A program made the translations under genes and the position numbers. The notes below the pieces were generated by a model that worked only from the letters and a program-made list of their open reading frames with translations, did not search any database and was not told where the DNA came from. From the NCBI RefSeq assembly GCF_900102545.1, contig NZ_FNBN01000002.1:656264-720263 (forward strand): DNA of 64,000 bases, in the 5' to 3' direction. How positions within the stretch are numbered: the first letter of the stretch is position 1; every line of letters begins with the position of its first letter. This document shows positions 34,387 through 43,714 of the stretch, piece by piece. The DNA is from Chitinophaga filiformis (GTDB lineage Bacteria > Bacteroidota > Bacteroidia > Chitinophagales > Chitinophagaceae).

Positions 34387-35820
34387 TTAAAAATTATATC
34401 CTATTCTTAATTTTATCGGACTCGTTGACGGCATATTCCTCTTCGCCAGAAAATCATATAACACCATAATATTCCCCTTCATCTTAGCACTCACCTTATA
34501 CTTCTTGCTAATCCCCAGCAACGCACTTCCCTGCCAGCCCTTCCAATCCTTTAACTGATCCGCATGAGCAATAGTCGACACATAGTTCTGCTCAAATCCG
34601 CCGTTCACGAAAAACGTCCCTTTCAGCTTCCAGTCAACGAAAGACCGTAACCCCACTCCCTGATGACTAATGGCTATATTATTCCAGCCCGTTCCCATAC
34701 CGAGTTTATAAGACGCGCCAATACCCGCCGTTCCATTCTTATGGAACTTATACCCGACCTGACCAGCTATATCTGACGTAGTAGGAAAATATCGGTTGGA
34801 CTTCTGGAACTGAATATTCCCTCCAAACTCTAATCGCTGAAGGAAACTCTTCGTCTTCATAGGATTCGGCTTAAAGTCCGGCATGTCACCTGCATTGTCC
34901 AGATCCGGGAACTTATTCTTCAGCTCATTCAACTGCGACCTCGCCTGATCCATCTGCTGACTCACCGCCTGTCTCGCACCCGGGTCATTTCCCAGTCTTT
35001 GCTGTATCATCTGCTCCACCTGCGTACGCGTCTGCAATCCTTCCAGGCTCTGGGCAGTATTATTCCCGGCGGCTCCAAGGTTGAACAAACTGGCTAACTG
35101 CGAGTTTTTGCGGAGAAAATCATTATAAGCAGGCATTTTCTTCAGCAGCTCCATTGCCTTGGCCTCTGCTTTCTTTTTATCTTTCAATACGGATTTGTAC
35201 TCATTGATCTGCTGACCGTAGTAATAAGCCTCCTTATTAATCTTCTGAAGATCTTTAGTAAAGCCGGCATATTGGGATAACTGCTCCTTTAGCTGCTTTT
35301 TATGCTCACGGATATACGCCTTGATCTGCTCCGCCTGTTGCAATTTACCCTGCAGGGATTCAATATTCCCGGTAACACCAGCCAGTTTCCCTTTGGATGC
35401 CCCCAACAGTTCACTCTTCCCCTCCAGGAACTTTAATGAATTACCCAATGAATCCAGATAACTGTTCCCTAAAGGCAGTTTGCCTGTCACCTTATTTTTG
35501 AGCCCAGCCTTCAGGCTCCCCATACTGTCTATTGATTTTGAGAAAATATTACCTGCAGCTACAGAATCGACCTTCCACAAGCGGGCCTTCATTTTTTTCT
35601 CCTGCCTGAGTAAACGACTCAATGCCTTGTCAGCACGCCTGTTTACCTGCTGCTCCACATGCATTGATTTTTGCTTTACCTGGGATAAATATTTCGCAGG
35701 TAATGCTGGTGCTTTCATAGAACTGCTATCCCGGACTGCGACAGTCGTATCAGTACGATTGGAGCCAACAGGATCATGCAGATTCATTATAAGAAGACTT
35801 ATAACAATCCAAGTATTCAT
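34387..35820 (-). CDS. Coiled-coil periplasmic protein with C-terminal outer-membrane barrel
   Basis: 477 residues, not a family I can name. The N-terminus MNTWIVISLLIMNL is a possible signal. Residues about 40-320 are long charged coiled coils (AYIREHKKQLKEQLSQYAG, VLKDKKKAEAKAMELLKK). The last 150 residues alternate beta strands (FGGNIQFQKSNRYF, GQVGYKFHKNGTAGIGASYK) and end in LRIGYNF, a terminal aromatic typical of outer-membrane barrels. It is the first gene of the RHS cassette and may anchor or export the giant proteins. An 11-bp gap links it to the next gene. Confidence 0.7.
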   Translation of the reverse strand: MNTWIVISLLIMNLHDPVGSNRTDTTVAVRDSSSMKAPALPAKYLSQVKQKSMHVEQQVNRRADKALSRLLRQEKKMKARLWKVDSVAAGNIFSKSIDSMGSLKAGLKNKVTGKLPLGNSYLDSLGNSLKFLEGKSELLGASKGKLAGVTGNIESLQGKLQQAEQIKAYIREHKKQLKEQLSQYAGFTKDLQKINKEAYYYGQQINEYKSVLKDKKKAEAKAMELLKKMPAYNDFLRKNSQLASLFNLGAAGNNTAQSLEGLQTRTQVEQMIQQRLGNDPGARQAVSQQMDQARSQLNELKNKFPDLDNAGDMPDFKPNPMKTKSFLQRLEFGGNIQFQKSNRYFPTTSDIAGQVGYKFHKNGTAGIGASYKLGMGTGWNNIAISHQGVGLRSFVDWKLKGTFFVNGGFEQNYVSTIAHADQLKDWKGWQGSALLGISKKYKVSAKMKGNIMVLYDFLAKRNMPSTSPIKLRIGYNF

Positions 35821-36175
35821 ATTTATAGGCTAAGATCTAATTGAGAATTCTGAATATGCTCGAACAAAGTATAGATTGTGAAAATAAATTTTGGGCAACA
35901 TCAAATTTCAACGGCACCAAAGATCAGAAAACAACATGATAAATTGCGTAACACATTCGTGGTATAACAAATTGTTAACATCATTGAAATGATCTCGTTA
36001 CAAAGAAAAACAATGCCCACGCATCGTATATGCGTAGGCAAATGTCCACTTTCCTCTAATTACTGGTCCTTAACGATTCCGGGCATTCCTTTCGTCCGCT
36101 GTCAGGAACAAAAAGCTTTGAAGAAATCAAAATAGCCATATCTAATAATTACGAATAAACTAAAAATAATCCATC
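35821..36175. other. Gap before the RHS cassette
   Basis: A 355-bp A/T-rich stretch without a gene. It should contain the promoter of the minus-strand RHS cassette. TATACTTTG near 35870 resembles a -7 element but with a 3-nt instead of 2-nt spacer. The only other structure seen is the terminator at 36007-36040. Confidence 0.5.
36007..36040 (-). terminator. Terminator of the lipoprotein/FtsX transcript
   Basis: An 11-bp stem with one G-T mismatch (36014-36024 with 36030-36040, arm tgcccacgcat) and a 5-nt loop. On the minus strand it is followed by ttgttttt. It lies about 135 bp past the stop at 36176. Confidence 0.7.
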
Positions 36176-36760
36176 TCACAAATGCACCTTGAATACCACA
36201 GCTTCACCAATATCCGTAAGTGGGATTGACAAACTATATCTTACCTCGAAAGAATCTTCATTAAAATTAACCGACCCTGAACGCAATACGCCATAATTTT
36301 TCAACGCCGGTAAATTGTCCGAATAAAAAATATCCCTCGTTATGATAGTATCAATCATCTCATTATCATCTACACTGACTTCCAGCTTCGATTGATAGGT
36401 ATTAGATACAAAATCTTTAATACCGTATATCTTCGTGTAAACATCGGGAATAGCTAAAGAGCTATCATATAGACAGTAATGCCTGAATTTAACCCTTATT
36501 TGCTTTCCTTTAAAACTATAAGAAGTATCGACACTCAGCGTATCATCATACCGTGTATACTCATTATAAATATCCTCCAGTTCCTGCGGCTCAAAGTCCT
36601 CTTCGTGAGTTCCCGCCACTACTGTTTCTTTTTTCAACGTATCCTTTCCGGATTCCAAATTCGCCGCCTGCCTTTCAACAGCTACGCTATGACACCCGTT
36701 ATTTACCAACATCACGCCAGTAATGAAAACCGCAAACAGCCAATTGATTTGTAATTTCAT
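36176..36760 (-). CDS. Putative lipoprotein of unknown function
   Basis: 194 residues. The N-terminus has a hydrophobic segment ending MLVNNGCHSVAVE, a plausible lipobox. The mature part is acidic at first (EEDFEPQELEDIYNEYTRYDD), then forms strands (FKGKQIRVKFRHYCLY, YQSKLEVSVDDNEM, FEVRYSLSIPLTDIGEAV). I do not recognise the family. It follows the FtsX permease by 26 bp on the same strand, so the two probably share a transcript. The function is unknown. Confidence 0.7.
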   Translation of the reverse strand: MKLQINWLFAVFITGVMLVNNGCHSVAVERQAANLESGKDTLKKETVVAGTHEEDFEPQELEDIYNEYTRYDDTLSVDTSYSFKGKQIRVKFRHYCLYDSSLAIPDVYTKIYGIKDFVSNTYQSKLEVSVDDNEMIDTIITRDIFYSDNLPALKNYGVLRSGSVNFNEDSFEVRYSLSIPLTDIGEAVVFKVHL

Positions 36761-36786
36761 TCTTATTTCTGATCGTTATTGAAAAG

Positions 36787-39165
36787 TTACTCCGCTCTCA
36801 AACTCTCCACCGGATTCACCAACACCGCCTTAATTCCCTGATAACTCACCGTCAAAATACCCACCAGAACCACCAACAACCCCGCAAGCGCAAACATCCA
36901 CCACTCAATATCTATCTTATAAGCAAAATGCTGCAGCCACTTATCCATTATCATCCATGCCAGTGGTGATGCAATTACCAACGCTATAAAAATAAGCAAG
37001 ATAAACTCTTTCGACAATAACGTAAACAAAGAAGCAAGACTCGCACCCAACACTTTGCGTATACCTATTTCCTTTACACGTTGCTCCGCAGTAAACATCG
37101 CCAACCCCAACAAACCAAGACAAGATACAAAGATGCACAAAAACGAAAACCACCCGGATAATTTACCCACAATCCCCTCGCTCACATACAATTTCTGATA
37201 CTCCTCATCAGCAAAGTAGCAAGTAAAAGGAACATTGGGGTTCAACTCTTTACAAATCCTCTCAAGACTAGCCATCGCCGTTTTCGTTTTGCCCGCCTCT
37301 GTACGGACAAGAATATTCCCCCAGTCCTCATTTTCCCCGAACCGGAGTATCAGCGGTCGAATAGGATCATGCAGCGAGGCAAAATGGAAGTCTTTTAACA
37401 CACCTATGATCGTGCCCTTCTTTCCCCAAAAGGTTAACGGCTTGCCCACCGGATCTTTGTATCCTATTATCTTCAACGCCGATTCATTGATAAGATATCC
37501 TGCTGAATCAGTCGCAAAATCTTTGGAATGATCGCGTCCCGCTACCAGTTTTAGATTCATCGTTTTTACAAAATCGTATCCGACAGGCGTATTGGTAAAT
37601 ACCGGTGAATTATCCGGCTGCTTTCCCGCCCATTGCACACCAGTAGTACCACTTGTTACGGAAGTCGGCGATTCTCCTATTCTCGACACCATCTTTATAC
37701 CCGGAGCATTTAATGCCGCCTGCTTAAATACGTTGTACTTGCTAAGCAAATTACCTTCCACAGGAATATATACCAGGTTTTCCCTGTCATAACCAAGATT
37801 GATATGCTGTATATAATTCACCTGTTTTGAAACGATGATCGTTCCTATAATGACGATAACCGAAAGCACAAACTGGAAAACGACCAGTCCTCTGCGGAAC
37901 AACGTCGCATTCCCGCTGAACTTCAGCGTTCCCTTTAAAACACTGATAGGCTTAAACGAGGATAAAAAGAGTGCAGGATAACTGCCGGCAGCAAGACCTG
38001 TAATAACAGTCAAACCAATAAGACCTATCCAGAAATAAATATTCGCAAAAGGAAATACCACCTGCTTGCCTGTTACCACATTGAAATAAGGCAGCGCGAG
38101 GATCACAATCAGCAAGGCCAGTACAACAGATACACCCGTCAGTATCATTGCCTCACTCAGGAACTGTGTTATCAGTGAAGAACGTAATGCCCCTGATACC
38201 TTACGTACGCCTATCTCTTTCCCTCTTTTAACAGAACGTGCGGTTGTCAGGTTCATAAAATTGATGCAGGCAATCAACAGGATAAAAACTGCCAATATGA
38301 TGAATAATCTCACGTATTCTATACGCCCACCGGATATATAACCGTCTTCATCGCTGAAGTTAGCATGCAGGTAACTGTCGCCAAAGCGCTGCATGCCCAG
38401 TTCCAGGCGATAACCGGGAGCACTATACTTTTCCAGCGCCTTCCTGACCTTCGCTTCAACACGTTCCAGGTTAGCGTCCTTACGTAACATAACAATGGTA
38501 TTAGGCCCCGTATTCCCCCAATCCTTTGCCCACTTGTTATCATCCAGGAAATCTGACCAGTTGATCAGAAAATCAAATTTCGCGGAAACATTTCCCTGCA
38601 GATCATCAAATACCCCAGTCACAGTCATTTCCTTCCTGTTATCATACCTGATTGTTTTACCTAAAGCAGCTGCCGCACTACCAAAGAAAGCGATCGCCAT
38701 TTTATTGGAAATACACAATGTACCCGGACCATTCAATGCCGTGGCAGGAGATCCTTTCAGCAAAGGATAACTCATCATCCGGAAATAATCCGAGTCGGCA
38801 TAATAACCATCAAACTTCAACATTTTATCTCCAGCCCTAAAAACAAGCCGGTCCGGAGTATCTTTAATCCAGGCAAAAGCAGAAGCATATTCTATTTCAG
38901 GGATCGTACGCTTCAGTTCAGCAGCCAATAAACCAGGTGTATTATACCCTGCATATACTTTGCCACTGATAGTCTGTCTTTCATACACTACATACAAGCG
39001 GTCGCCATTCTTATGAAAATTATCTATGCTGAGTTCATCCCATACCCATAGAAGTATCATCAGACTACACGCCAGACCAATCGTCAGTCCCACTATATTA
39101 ATAACAGAAAAAGCTTTGTTCAACACAAAGCTTCTCCAGGCCATTTTCAGATAGTTTCTTAACAT
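36787..39165 (-). CDS. Stand-alone FtsX/MacB-type ABC permease
   Basis: 792 residues from ATG 39165 (MLRNYLKMAWRSFVLNKAF). A TTG-started longer frame runs through a perfect inverted repeat and is unlikely. It has two MacB-like periplasmic domains and two FtsX permease cores (about 280-420 and 670-790), eight membrane segments in all, and ends VNPVESLRAE. Motifs include GKEIGVRKVSGALRSSLITQ and VKEIGIRKVLGASLASLFTL. No ATPase gene is adjacent, which is normal for Bacteroidota, where many such permeases stand alone. The substrate is unknown, perhaps lipoproteins or peptides. A lipoprotein gene follows. Confidence 0.92.
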   Translation of the reverse strand: MLRNYLKMAWRSFVLNKAFSVINIVGLTIGLACSLMILLWVWDELSIDNFHKNGDRLYVVYERQTISGKVYAGYNTPGLLAAELKRTIPEIEYASAFAWIKDTPDRLVFRAGDKMLKFDGYYADSDYFRMMSYPLLKGSPATALNGPGTLCISNKMAIAFFGSAAAALGKTIRYDNRKEMTVTGVFDDLQGNVSAKFDFLINWSDFLDDNKWAKDWGNTGPNTIVMLRKDANLERVEAKVRKALEKYSAPGYRLELGMQRFGDSYLHANFSDEDGYISGGRIEYVRLFIILAVFILLIACINFMNLTTARSVKRGKEIGVRKVSGALRSSLITQFLSEAMILTGVSVVLALLIVILALPYFNVVTGKQVVFPFANIYFWIGLIGLTVITGLAAGSYPALFLSSFKPISVLKGTLKFSGNATLFRRGLVVFQFVLSVIVIIGTIIVSKQVNYIQHINLGYDRENLVYIPVEGNLLSKYNVFKQAALNAPGIKMVSRIGESPTSVTSGTTGVQWAGKQPDNSPVFTNTPVGYDFVKTMNLKLVAGRDHSKDFATDSAGYLINESALKIIGYKDPVGKPLTFWGKKGTIIGVLKDFHFASLHDPIRPLILRFGENEDWGNILVRTEAGKTKTAMASLERICKELNPNVPFTCYFADEEYQKLYVSEGIVGKLSGWFSFLCIFVSCLGLLGLAMFTAEQRVKEIGIRKVLGASLASLFTLLSKEFILLIFIALVIASPLAWMIMDKWLQHFAYKIDIEWWMFALAGLLVVLVGILTVSYQGIKAVLVNPVESLRAE

Positions 39166-39174
39166 GAAGCGTCG

Positions 39175-39219
39175 TTTTATATTGTGCGGTATGAAAATAA
39201 TATGCCGCACAATATAAAA
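39175..39219. promoter_or_regulatory. Perfect 15-bp inverted repeat before the FtsX gene
   Basis: ttttatattgtgcgg (39175-39189) and ccgcacaatataaaa (39205-39219) are exact reverse complements around a 15-nt spacer. The repeat ends 10 bp before the ATG at 39165 on the minus strand. It could be a dimeric repressor site or an RNA hairpin covering the start. Confidence 0.8.
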
Positions 39220-39311
39220 CAACGCCTCAGTCAACTATACATAAAAAATCGGATCATATGTCCAGTTATAAAGTAACTGGCGTTCATTTACGAACATTGT
39301 GATGGATCTAT

Positions 39312-39773
39312 TTATGCTTCCGTTTCTACTTCCTTCGGATTGGGTGCTCCCTTTCCTGTCGCAATCAGGTTTTTCAGACTTTGCTGTATGTATGATGTCC
39401 ATGCATCGTTACAAATCTTGTAACACTCATACGCAGGTACCAATCCCTGATGCGTAAAGCGTATCTCCGTTTTACCACCCTTTTCCGCAATCTCGAAGAT
39501 GATCCTTGTATCGTTCCATTCACTCTTATCCTCCGTAAAACTGAAATAGTTGTCCAACACATGCCACACTACTTTCTGTGCGGGAATAAGCTCAATAACC
39601 TTTATACGGCAGCGGTGAACATCCTTAAAGCTGTATACAAATTCACCATTGAGTGTATCTGTGCTTCCATCTATATTCTCAGACCACCATCCGCGAACGT
39701 TATTGATAGCATCAAAAGCCTGCCGGGCTGTCTGATCCACCAGAATAGTAGCCGTGAAATCCTGATTATTCAT
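39312..39773 (-). CDS. SRPBCC/AHSA1-like domain protein
   Basis: 153 residues of the START-like/SRPBCC fold. N-terminal TILVDQTARQAFDAINNVRGWWSE, the strand block KVIELIPAQKVVWHVLD, and the late helix region NDAWTSYIQQSLKNLIATG match AHSA1-type proteins. These bind small hydrophobic ligands or aid chaperones. Nothing indicates the ligand. It is a single gene with its own -7 element (TAAATTTG, 39797-39804). Confidence 0.85.
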   Translation of the reverse strand: MNNQDFTATILVDQTARQAFDAINNVRGWWSENIDGSTDTLNGEFVYSFKDVHRCRIKVIELIPAQKVVWHVLDNYFSFTEDKSEWNDTRIIFEIAEKGGKTEIRFTHQGLVPAYECYKICNDAWTSYIQQSLKNLIATGKGAPNPKEVETEA

Positions 39774-39796
39774 ACTTGCGTGTTTTAATGTTAAAC

Positions 39797-39804
39797 CAAA
39801 TTTA
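39797..39804 (-). promoter_or_regulatory. -7 element of the SRPBCC gene
   Basis: TAAATTTG on the minus strand, 24 bp before the ATG, matches TAnnTTTG. No convincing -33 box. Confidence 0.45.
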
Positions 39805-39875
39805 CCCCCTATTTATACAACATTGGCTGTACTGTTTAGACATTCTGACAGGTGGATTTAGACAGCCCCGACTAT

Positions 39876-42800
39876 CTATTCCCTCACATGTAATACCTTA
39901 TACGTTGTTACAGCATCATTCGCTCTCAACTGCAGCAGATAAACACCTGCAGGCAGGTCCGGTGTCTGCCAGGTAATAGTCTGTACACCTGGCTGCATCA
40001 CCTTATCCATCAAAGTGGCAATCATTCTGCCATTGACATCGTAAACATTCAGCTGTACCCTGCTTTCATTAGCCACATCAAATGTAATGACAGTATAACT
40101 GTTGAACGGATTAGGATAAGTCCTGATAAAGGCTTCGCCCATCAATTCCTTACGGGCACGGCTTTCCAGATCCTTCCATTCCTCAATACCACTATCGCTT
40201 GTTGCTGATGACTGACGCAACGGCATTGCCCTAAGCTCATTAATGATCTTTTGCGCAGCATTAATAAGAGCGTTCCTGTCAACATTTGTCAGACGCGTTC
40301 TCTGCGTAGCATTCCTTACCAACACAATGAACACCCTGAGTACGAAGATCGCAGGCTGGATCTGTCCCCTGTTTTCCAGTGCCAGTGAAATAGCCACAAT
40401 GCCGTTCAGTATCCTGCCTTCCCGCGGTGTAAGCCTTCCTGCGTTCACCAGGGCAGTGATCTGTTGCATAAGTGCCCTATACTGTTGCGCGACATCCGGC
40501 TGCTGCTGGATTACCTGTACAGAAACACTGCTTTGATCATCTTCCGTGCTGATGCCATTACCAGGAGATGAATCCGGATCAGGTAGTTTGCTGGCCGTCA
40601 CTTCAGCAGTATTGGTAATCGTTCCGGCTACATTAGCAGTACCTGTGATAGTCAGCGTAGCCTGCTGACCGCTATTCAGCAACGCTACCTGCCACTTACC
40701 TGTCGTATTATCATATGTACCAACAGTCGCAGTAGCCTGCTTAAACATAATACCAGCCGGCAGCAGATCTGTTACAACGACATCCGGCGCATTGGCTGTT
40801 CCCTTGTTGGTCAACAGAAGCGTGTATATTACCGGATCGCCAACAGTATACTGCGCCTTGTCAGCCTTCTTAGTCAATTCAAGATCTGCAGTTTCTACAT
40901 TACCATTTTGCAGACAAGCGCTGAACTCACTGGTATTGTGATTGCGATCAGTCGCAGTACTGGTTACAACAGCGCCTGCCGGCAATGTTATACCAGTCAA
41001 TATTGCATTAAACGCAGCATTACCACTGGCATCTGTAGTTACTTTAAATGAATCCAGGAAAGCCTGTCCCTCGCCAAATCCCGTAGGATTACAAGCATCA
41101 TTGGAGAAGAAATCCAGTCTGAAAGTGGTATTAGGTGTACTATTCAGCGTACCTTGTATACTGGTGTTTCCACCATTACTGCTCACTGCCGTCAATACAG
41201 GGAAGTTTTGCAGATTATTCGGTCCTGCATCTGCATCACCAGCATCATTGGCAGTAGGTCCGTCATTGCCCAGGTCAATACCCAGACCGGTATTCTTAAA
41301 AATTGTATTCGCTATTAACGGACTACCAGTCCCGGTTCCTCCGAAAGCAATCCCCTTACCATTGGCAGTAATAGTATTGTTGTTAATGCTGGCTGTTGCG
41401 GCATCATTCACCAGTATGCCGATGCCATTACCCGAGATGGTATTGCCCTCCAGGTGTGCTATTGTAGTACCATTTATCAGGATACCTGGTCCTCCGTTAT
41501 CGATGACAGTGTTATCAAGTATACTTTTTTCCGTGAGAAAACTGGTAACTTCCAGCCCTCCCAAAACATTCTTCTCAAAAATATCTTTCTCTATGAAAGC
41601 GCGGACAGTAACAAGATTTTTCCCATCACTGATCCAGCGCAACCCACCGCCACCATTGAATGCAAACCTGTTCTCCATAGCTGTGAGGGTAGCAATCACA
41701 TTCGCATCTGCAAATAGATCCAGCCGGTCTCCGTCCTTACCATTATTGACAGCTGAAGAACCTAACAGCGCATAGCTGAATTCTGTTCCTGCTTTCAATA
41801 CCACCTTTCCCGTTCTTGCCCCGCCGGCATTGCCTGTATAAGCATCTGCTTTCGCCCTCAGGGCCATTTGCACACCAGGGGCAAGGTCTGCAACATAGTT
41901 AAAAGCCACCCCCGCATTCCCCTGGTATACGCCATTGCTGAAATCTTTGTTACCCGCTGCATGAAATATAAAGTTAGCCCCTGCCTGTCCCAGTTTCAAA
42001 GTATCGCCGGCAAAAATCCAGTCGATCTTTCCACTGACCGACTCTACTACATCCAACGCCATCCCATTACCCGTATGAAGATTATTCTGGTACATCATTT
42101 GTACATTCCTTCCTTCACCAAACCGCAGCTTACTACCAATAGTCATATTGCCATTAATACTATTCTTACGGATATTATAACTACCGTCGCCCTTCACAAA
42201 CAGATCAATACCAACACCCACAATATCTGTAATAACATTCCCTTCAATAGTAATAGGTTTAGCACTGGCAGCAATACCCACTTTGAATTTGGCGCCTGTC
42301 TTATTTTCTCCTATAAAATTACCCAGTATCTTAATCCCTTCTGTAAAACTACCGGTTACGGTTACACCGTTCGTGCTGGTAGTACCGGCCATTTTGTTCC
42401 CTTCGTTTGGGGCCGCACCACCGATGGTATTATTGGGTGCATTATTTAAAACAACCGCATCGCCCTTATTCGGTAAAGCATTTTCACCCGATATATCCAG
42501 TCCGATGAGATTACCTATAGCAAGATTATTCGACGCACCATTGGTGCCAAACTGCGAGGAATCCAGTCCCTGGATATTAATACCACGGCCTTCATTTCCC
42601 GATATGATATTTCTTGCAATACCCGTACCTCCAATGATAGAACCGGGCGTATTATCAATGAATATCCCATCTCCACCATTGCCTTTGGCAACAGTACCTG
42701 TAAAATCGGTACCGATATAATTGTTCTGTATACGGTGCCCGCCTTCGCCCGGAGGTGGCGTACCCGAAATGAACATACCGTGAGAAGAGAAACTGTTGAT

Positions 42801-43325
42801 GACAAAAAATGAGATCTCACAGCCGCCGCCCAGTAGACGCAAACCTATTGCACCACCTCCTGCCATACTACCGTCCAGCTCAATACGCCTGCCGTCATTG
42901 TTAACAGCATCTATCGCCACTGATCCAAGAATAGGCGGTAACGCACCAAGCCCTGTGCTACCTATTTTTATAACGATACTACCCGTACCCGGTGCATTAG
43001 GAATGGCAAAAGTGATCCGGTTCTGTCCCAGGTTACGGTTACCATTCTGATTTTGTATAGCGGCACGAAAGGTACATTGGTCACCCATTGTAATAGGGTC
43101 CACGTCACATTTCCCATCATCCCCGATATCATTCGCATTAGGATCACTTTCATCGCCGGTCATATTTACCGTAAAGGTCTTGGTAGATTGTGCCATCATA
43201 CTGACCGGCATCAATAATAAAAACAGTAAGAAGATTTGTATCAAAGCACCATAGGAGCAATTTTGTTGTGTTACACAAATGGGGTTTCTAAGAGATAAAT
43301 ACTTCTCATTCAGATGTTGTCTCAT
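39876..43325 (-). CDS. T9SS-exported surface protein with beta-helix and DUF11 domains
   Basis: 1149 residues. A signal peptide ends near VSMMAQ (about residue 46), after an unusually long N-terminus. The N-terminal region (CTFRAAIQNQNGNRNLGQNRITF) is CSLREA-like. Residues about 150-720 are parallel beta-helix with repeated N-rich turns (NNTITANGKGIAFGG, EGNTISGNGIGILVND). A DUF11 repeat follows (ADLELTKKADKAQYTVGD, TNKGTANAPDVVVTDLLPAG). The end is a type IX secretion sorting domain (TYPNPFNSYTVITFDV, YDVNGRMIATLMD, LPAGVYLLQLRAND). It would be exported by T9SS and attached to the surface. The ligand is unknown. Confidence 0.9.
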   Translation of the reverse strand: MRQHLNEKYLSLRNPICVTQQNCSYGALIQIFLLFLLLMPVSMMAQSTKTFTVNMTGDESDPNANDIGDDGKCDVDPITMGDQCTFRAAIQNQNGNRNLGQNRITFAIPNAPGTGSIVIKIGSTGLGALPPILGSVAIDAVNNDGRRIELDGSMAGGGAIGLRLLGGGCEISFFVINSFSSHGMFISGTPPPGEGGHRIQNNYIGTDFTGTVAKGNGGDGIFIDNTPGSIIGGTGIARNIISGNEGRGINIQGLDSSQFGTNGASNNLAIGNLIGLDISGENALPNKGDAVVLNNAPNNTIGGAAPNEGNKMAGTTSTNGVTVTGSFTEGIKILGNFIGENKTGAKFKVGIAASAKPITIEGNVITDIVGVGIDLFVKGDGSYNIRKNSINGNMTIGSKLRFGEGRNVQMMYQNNLHTGNGMALDVVESVSGKIDWIFAGDTLKLGQAGANFIFHAAGNKDFSNGVYQGNAGVAFNYVADLAPGVQMALRAKADAYTGNAGGARTGKVVLKAGTEFSYALLGSSAVNNGKDGDRLDLFADANVIATLTAMENRFAFNGGGGLRWISDGKNLVTVRAFIEKDIFEKNVLGGLEVTSFLTEKSILDNTVIDNGGPGILINGTTIAHLEGNTISGNGIGILVNDAATASINNNTITANGKGIAFGGTGTGSPLIANTIFKNTGLGIDLGNDGPTANDAGDADAGPNNLQNFPVLTAVSSNGGNTSIQGTLNSTPNTTFRLDFFSNDACNPTGFGEGQAFLDSFKVTTDASGNAAFNAILTGITLPAGAVVTSTATDRNHNTSEFSACLQNGNVETADLELTKKADKAQYTVGDPVIYTLLLTNKGTANAPDVVVTDLLPAGIMFKQATATVGTYDNTTGKWQVALLNSGQQATLTITGTANVAGTITNTAEVTASKLPDPDSSPGNGISTEDDQSSVSVQVIQQQPDVAQQYRALMQQITALVNAGRLTPREGRILNGIVAISLALENRGQIQPAIFVLRVFIVLVRNATQRTRLTNVDRNALINAAQKIINELRAMPLRQSSATSDSGIEEWKDLESRARKELMGEAFIRTYPNPFNSYTVITFDVANESRVQLNVYDVNGRMIATLMDKVMQPGVQTITWQTPDLPAGVYLLQLRANDAVTTYKVLHVRE

Positions 43326-43714
43326 GGTTATATGCTTTAGGAAGTAAGCAATACGATGTCATCCAGACTATTGGCATCCGTTTCTGTTCGCAAAGGAGAA
43401 CAATCATGCTACATGTTCATATAGTGGGGTTACCTACGAAAGGCCCACTCAAGCTGTTGAGTATTCCATTGGAGTATTGTTTTTAGGGAAGGAAAATAAA
43501 TGGTATAAATAAGAATCGTGAAAGTCTAAATTGGCTGCAATGCTACGACAAGTACGATGGAATCGATTCCAAACCAGTTAGTTATTCATAGTAACAAAGT
43601 TCATAAAAAACAGGAGAGTTCAAAAATAATATATCATTCTTTACGAAAATTCTTTCAGCAGATCAGGCAGCTGAGCGGGAGTGTACATCAAATATTTATT
43701 AGTTTTACGCATCT
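43326..43714. other. Intergenic stretch between divergent genes
   Basis: 389 bp without a convincing gene. A short inverted repeat (actcaa/ttgagt around 43449-43465) is the only structure seen. It must hold the promoters of the T9SS gene and the DUF92 gene, but neither has a clear TAnnTTTG element. Confidence 0.5.

Noticed and set aside
24686..35820. Prophage origin of the RHS cassette, because of the tail-fibre-like protein
   Set aside because: No capsid, terminase, portal or integrase genes. The fibre-like module also occurs in ordinary secreted proteins.
40942..41775. 277-residue plus-strand frame
   Set aside because: Antisense to the beta-helix protein. The low-complexity Pro/Ser/Val composition reflects the repeated coding strand.
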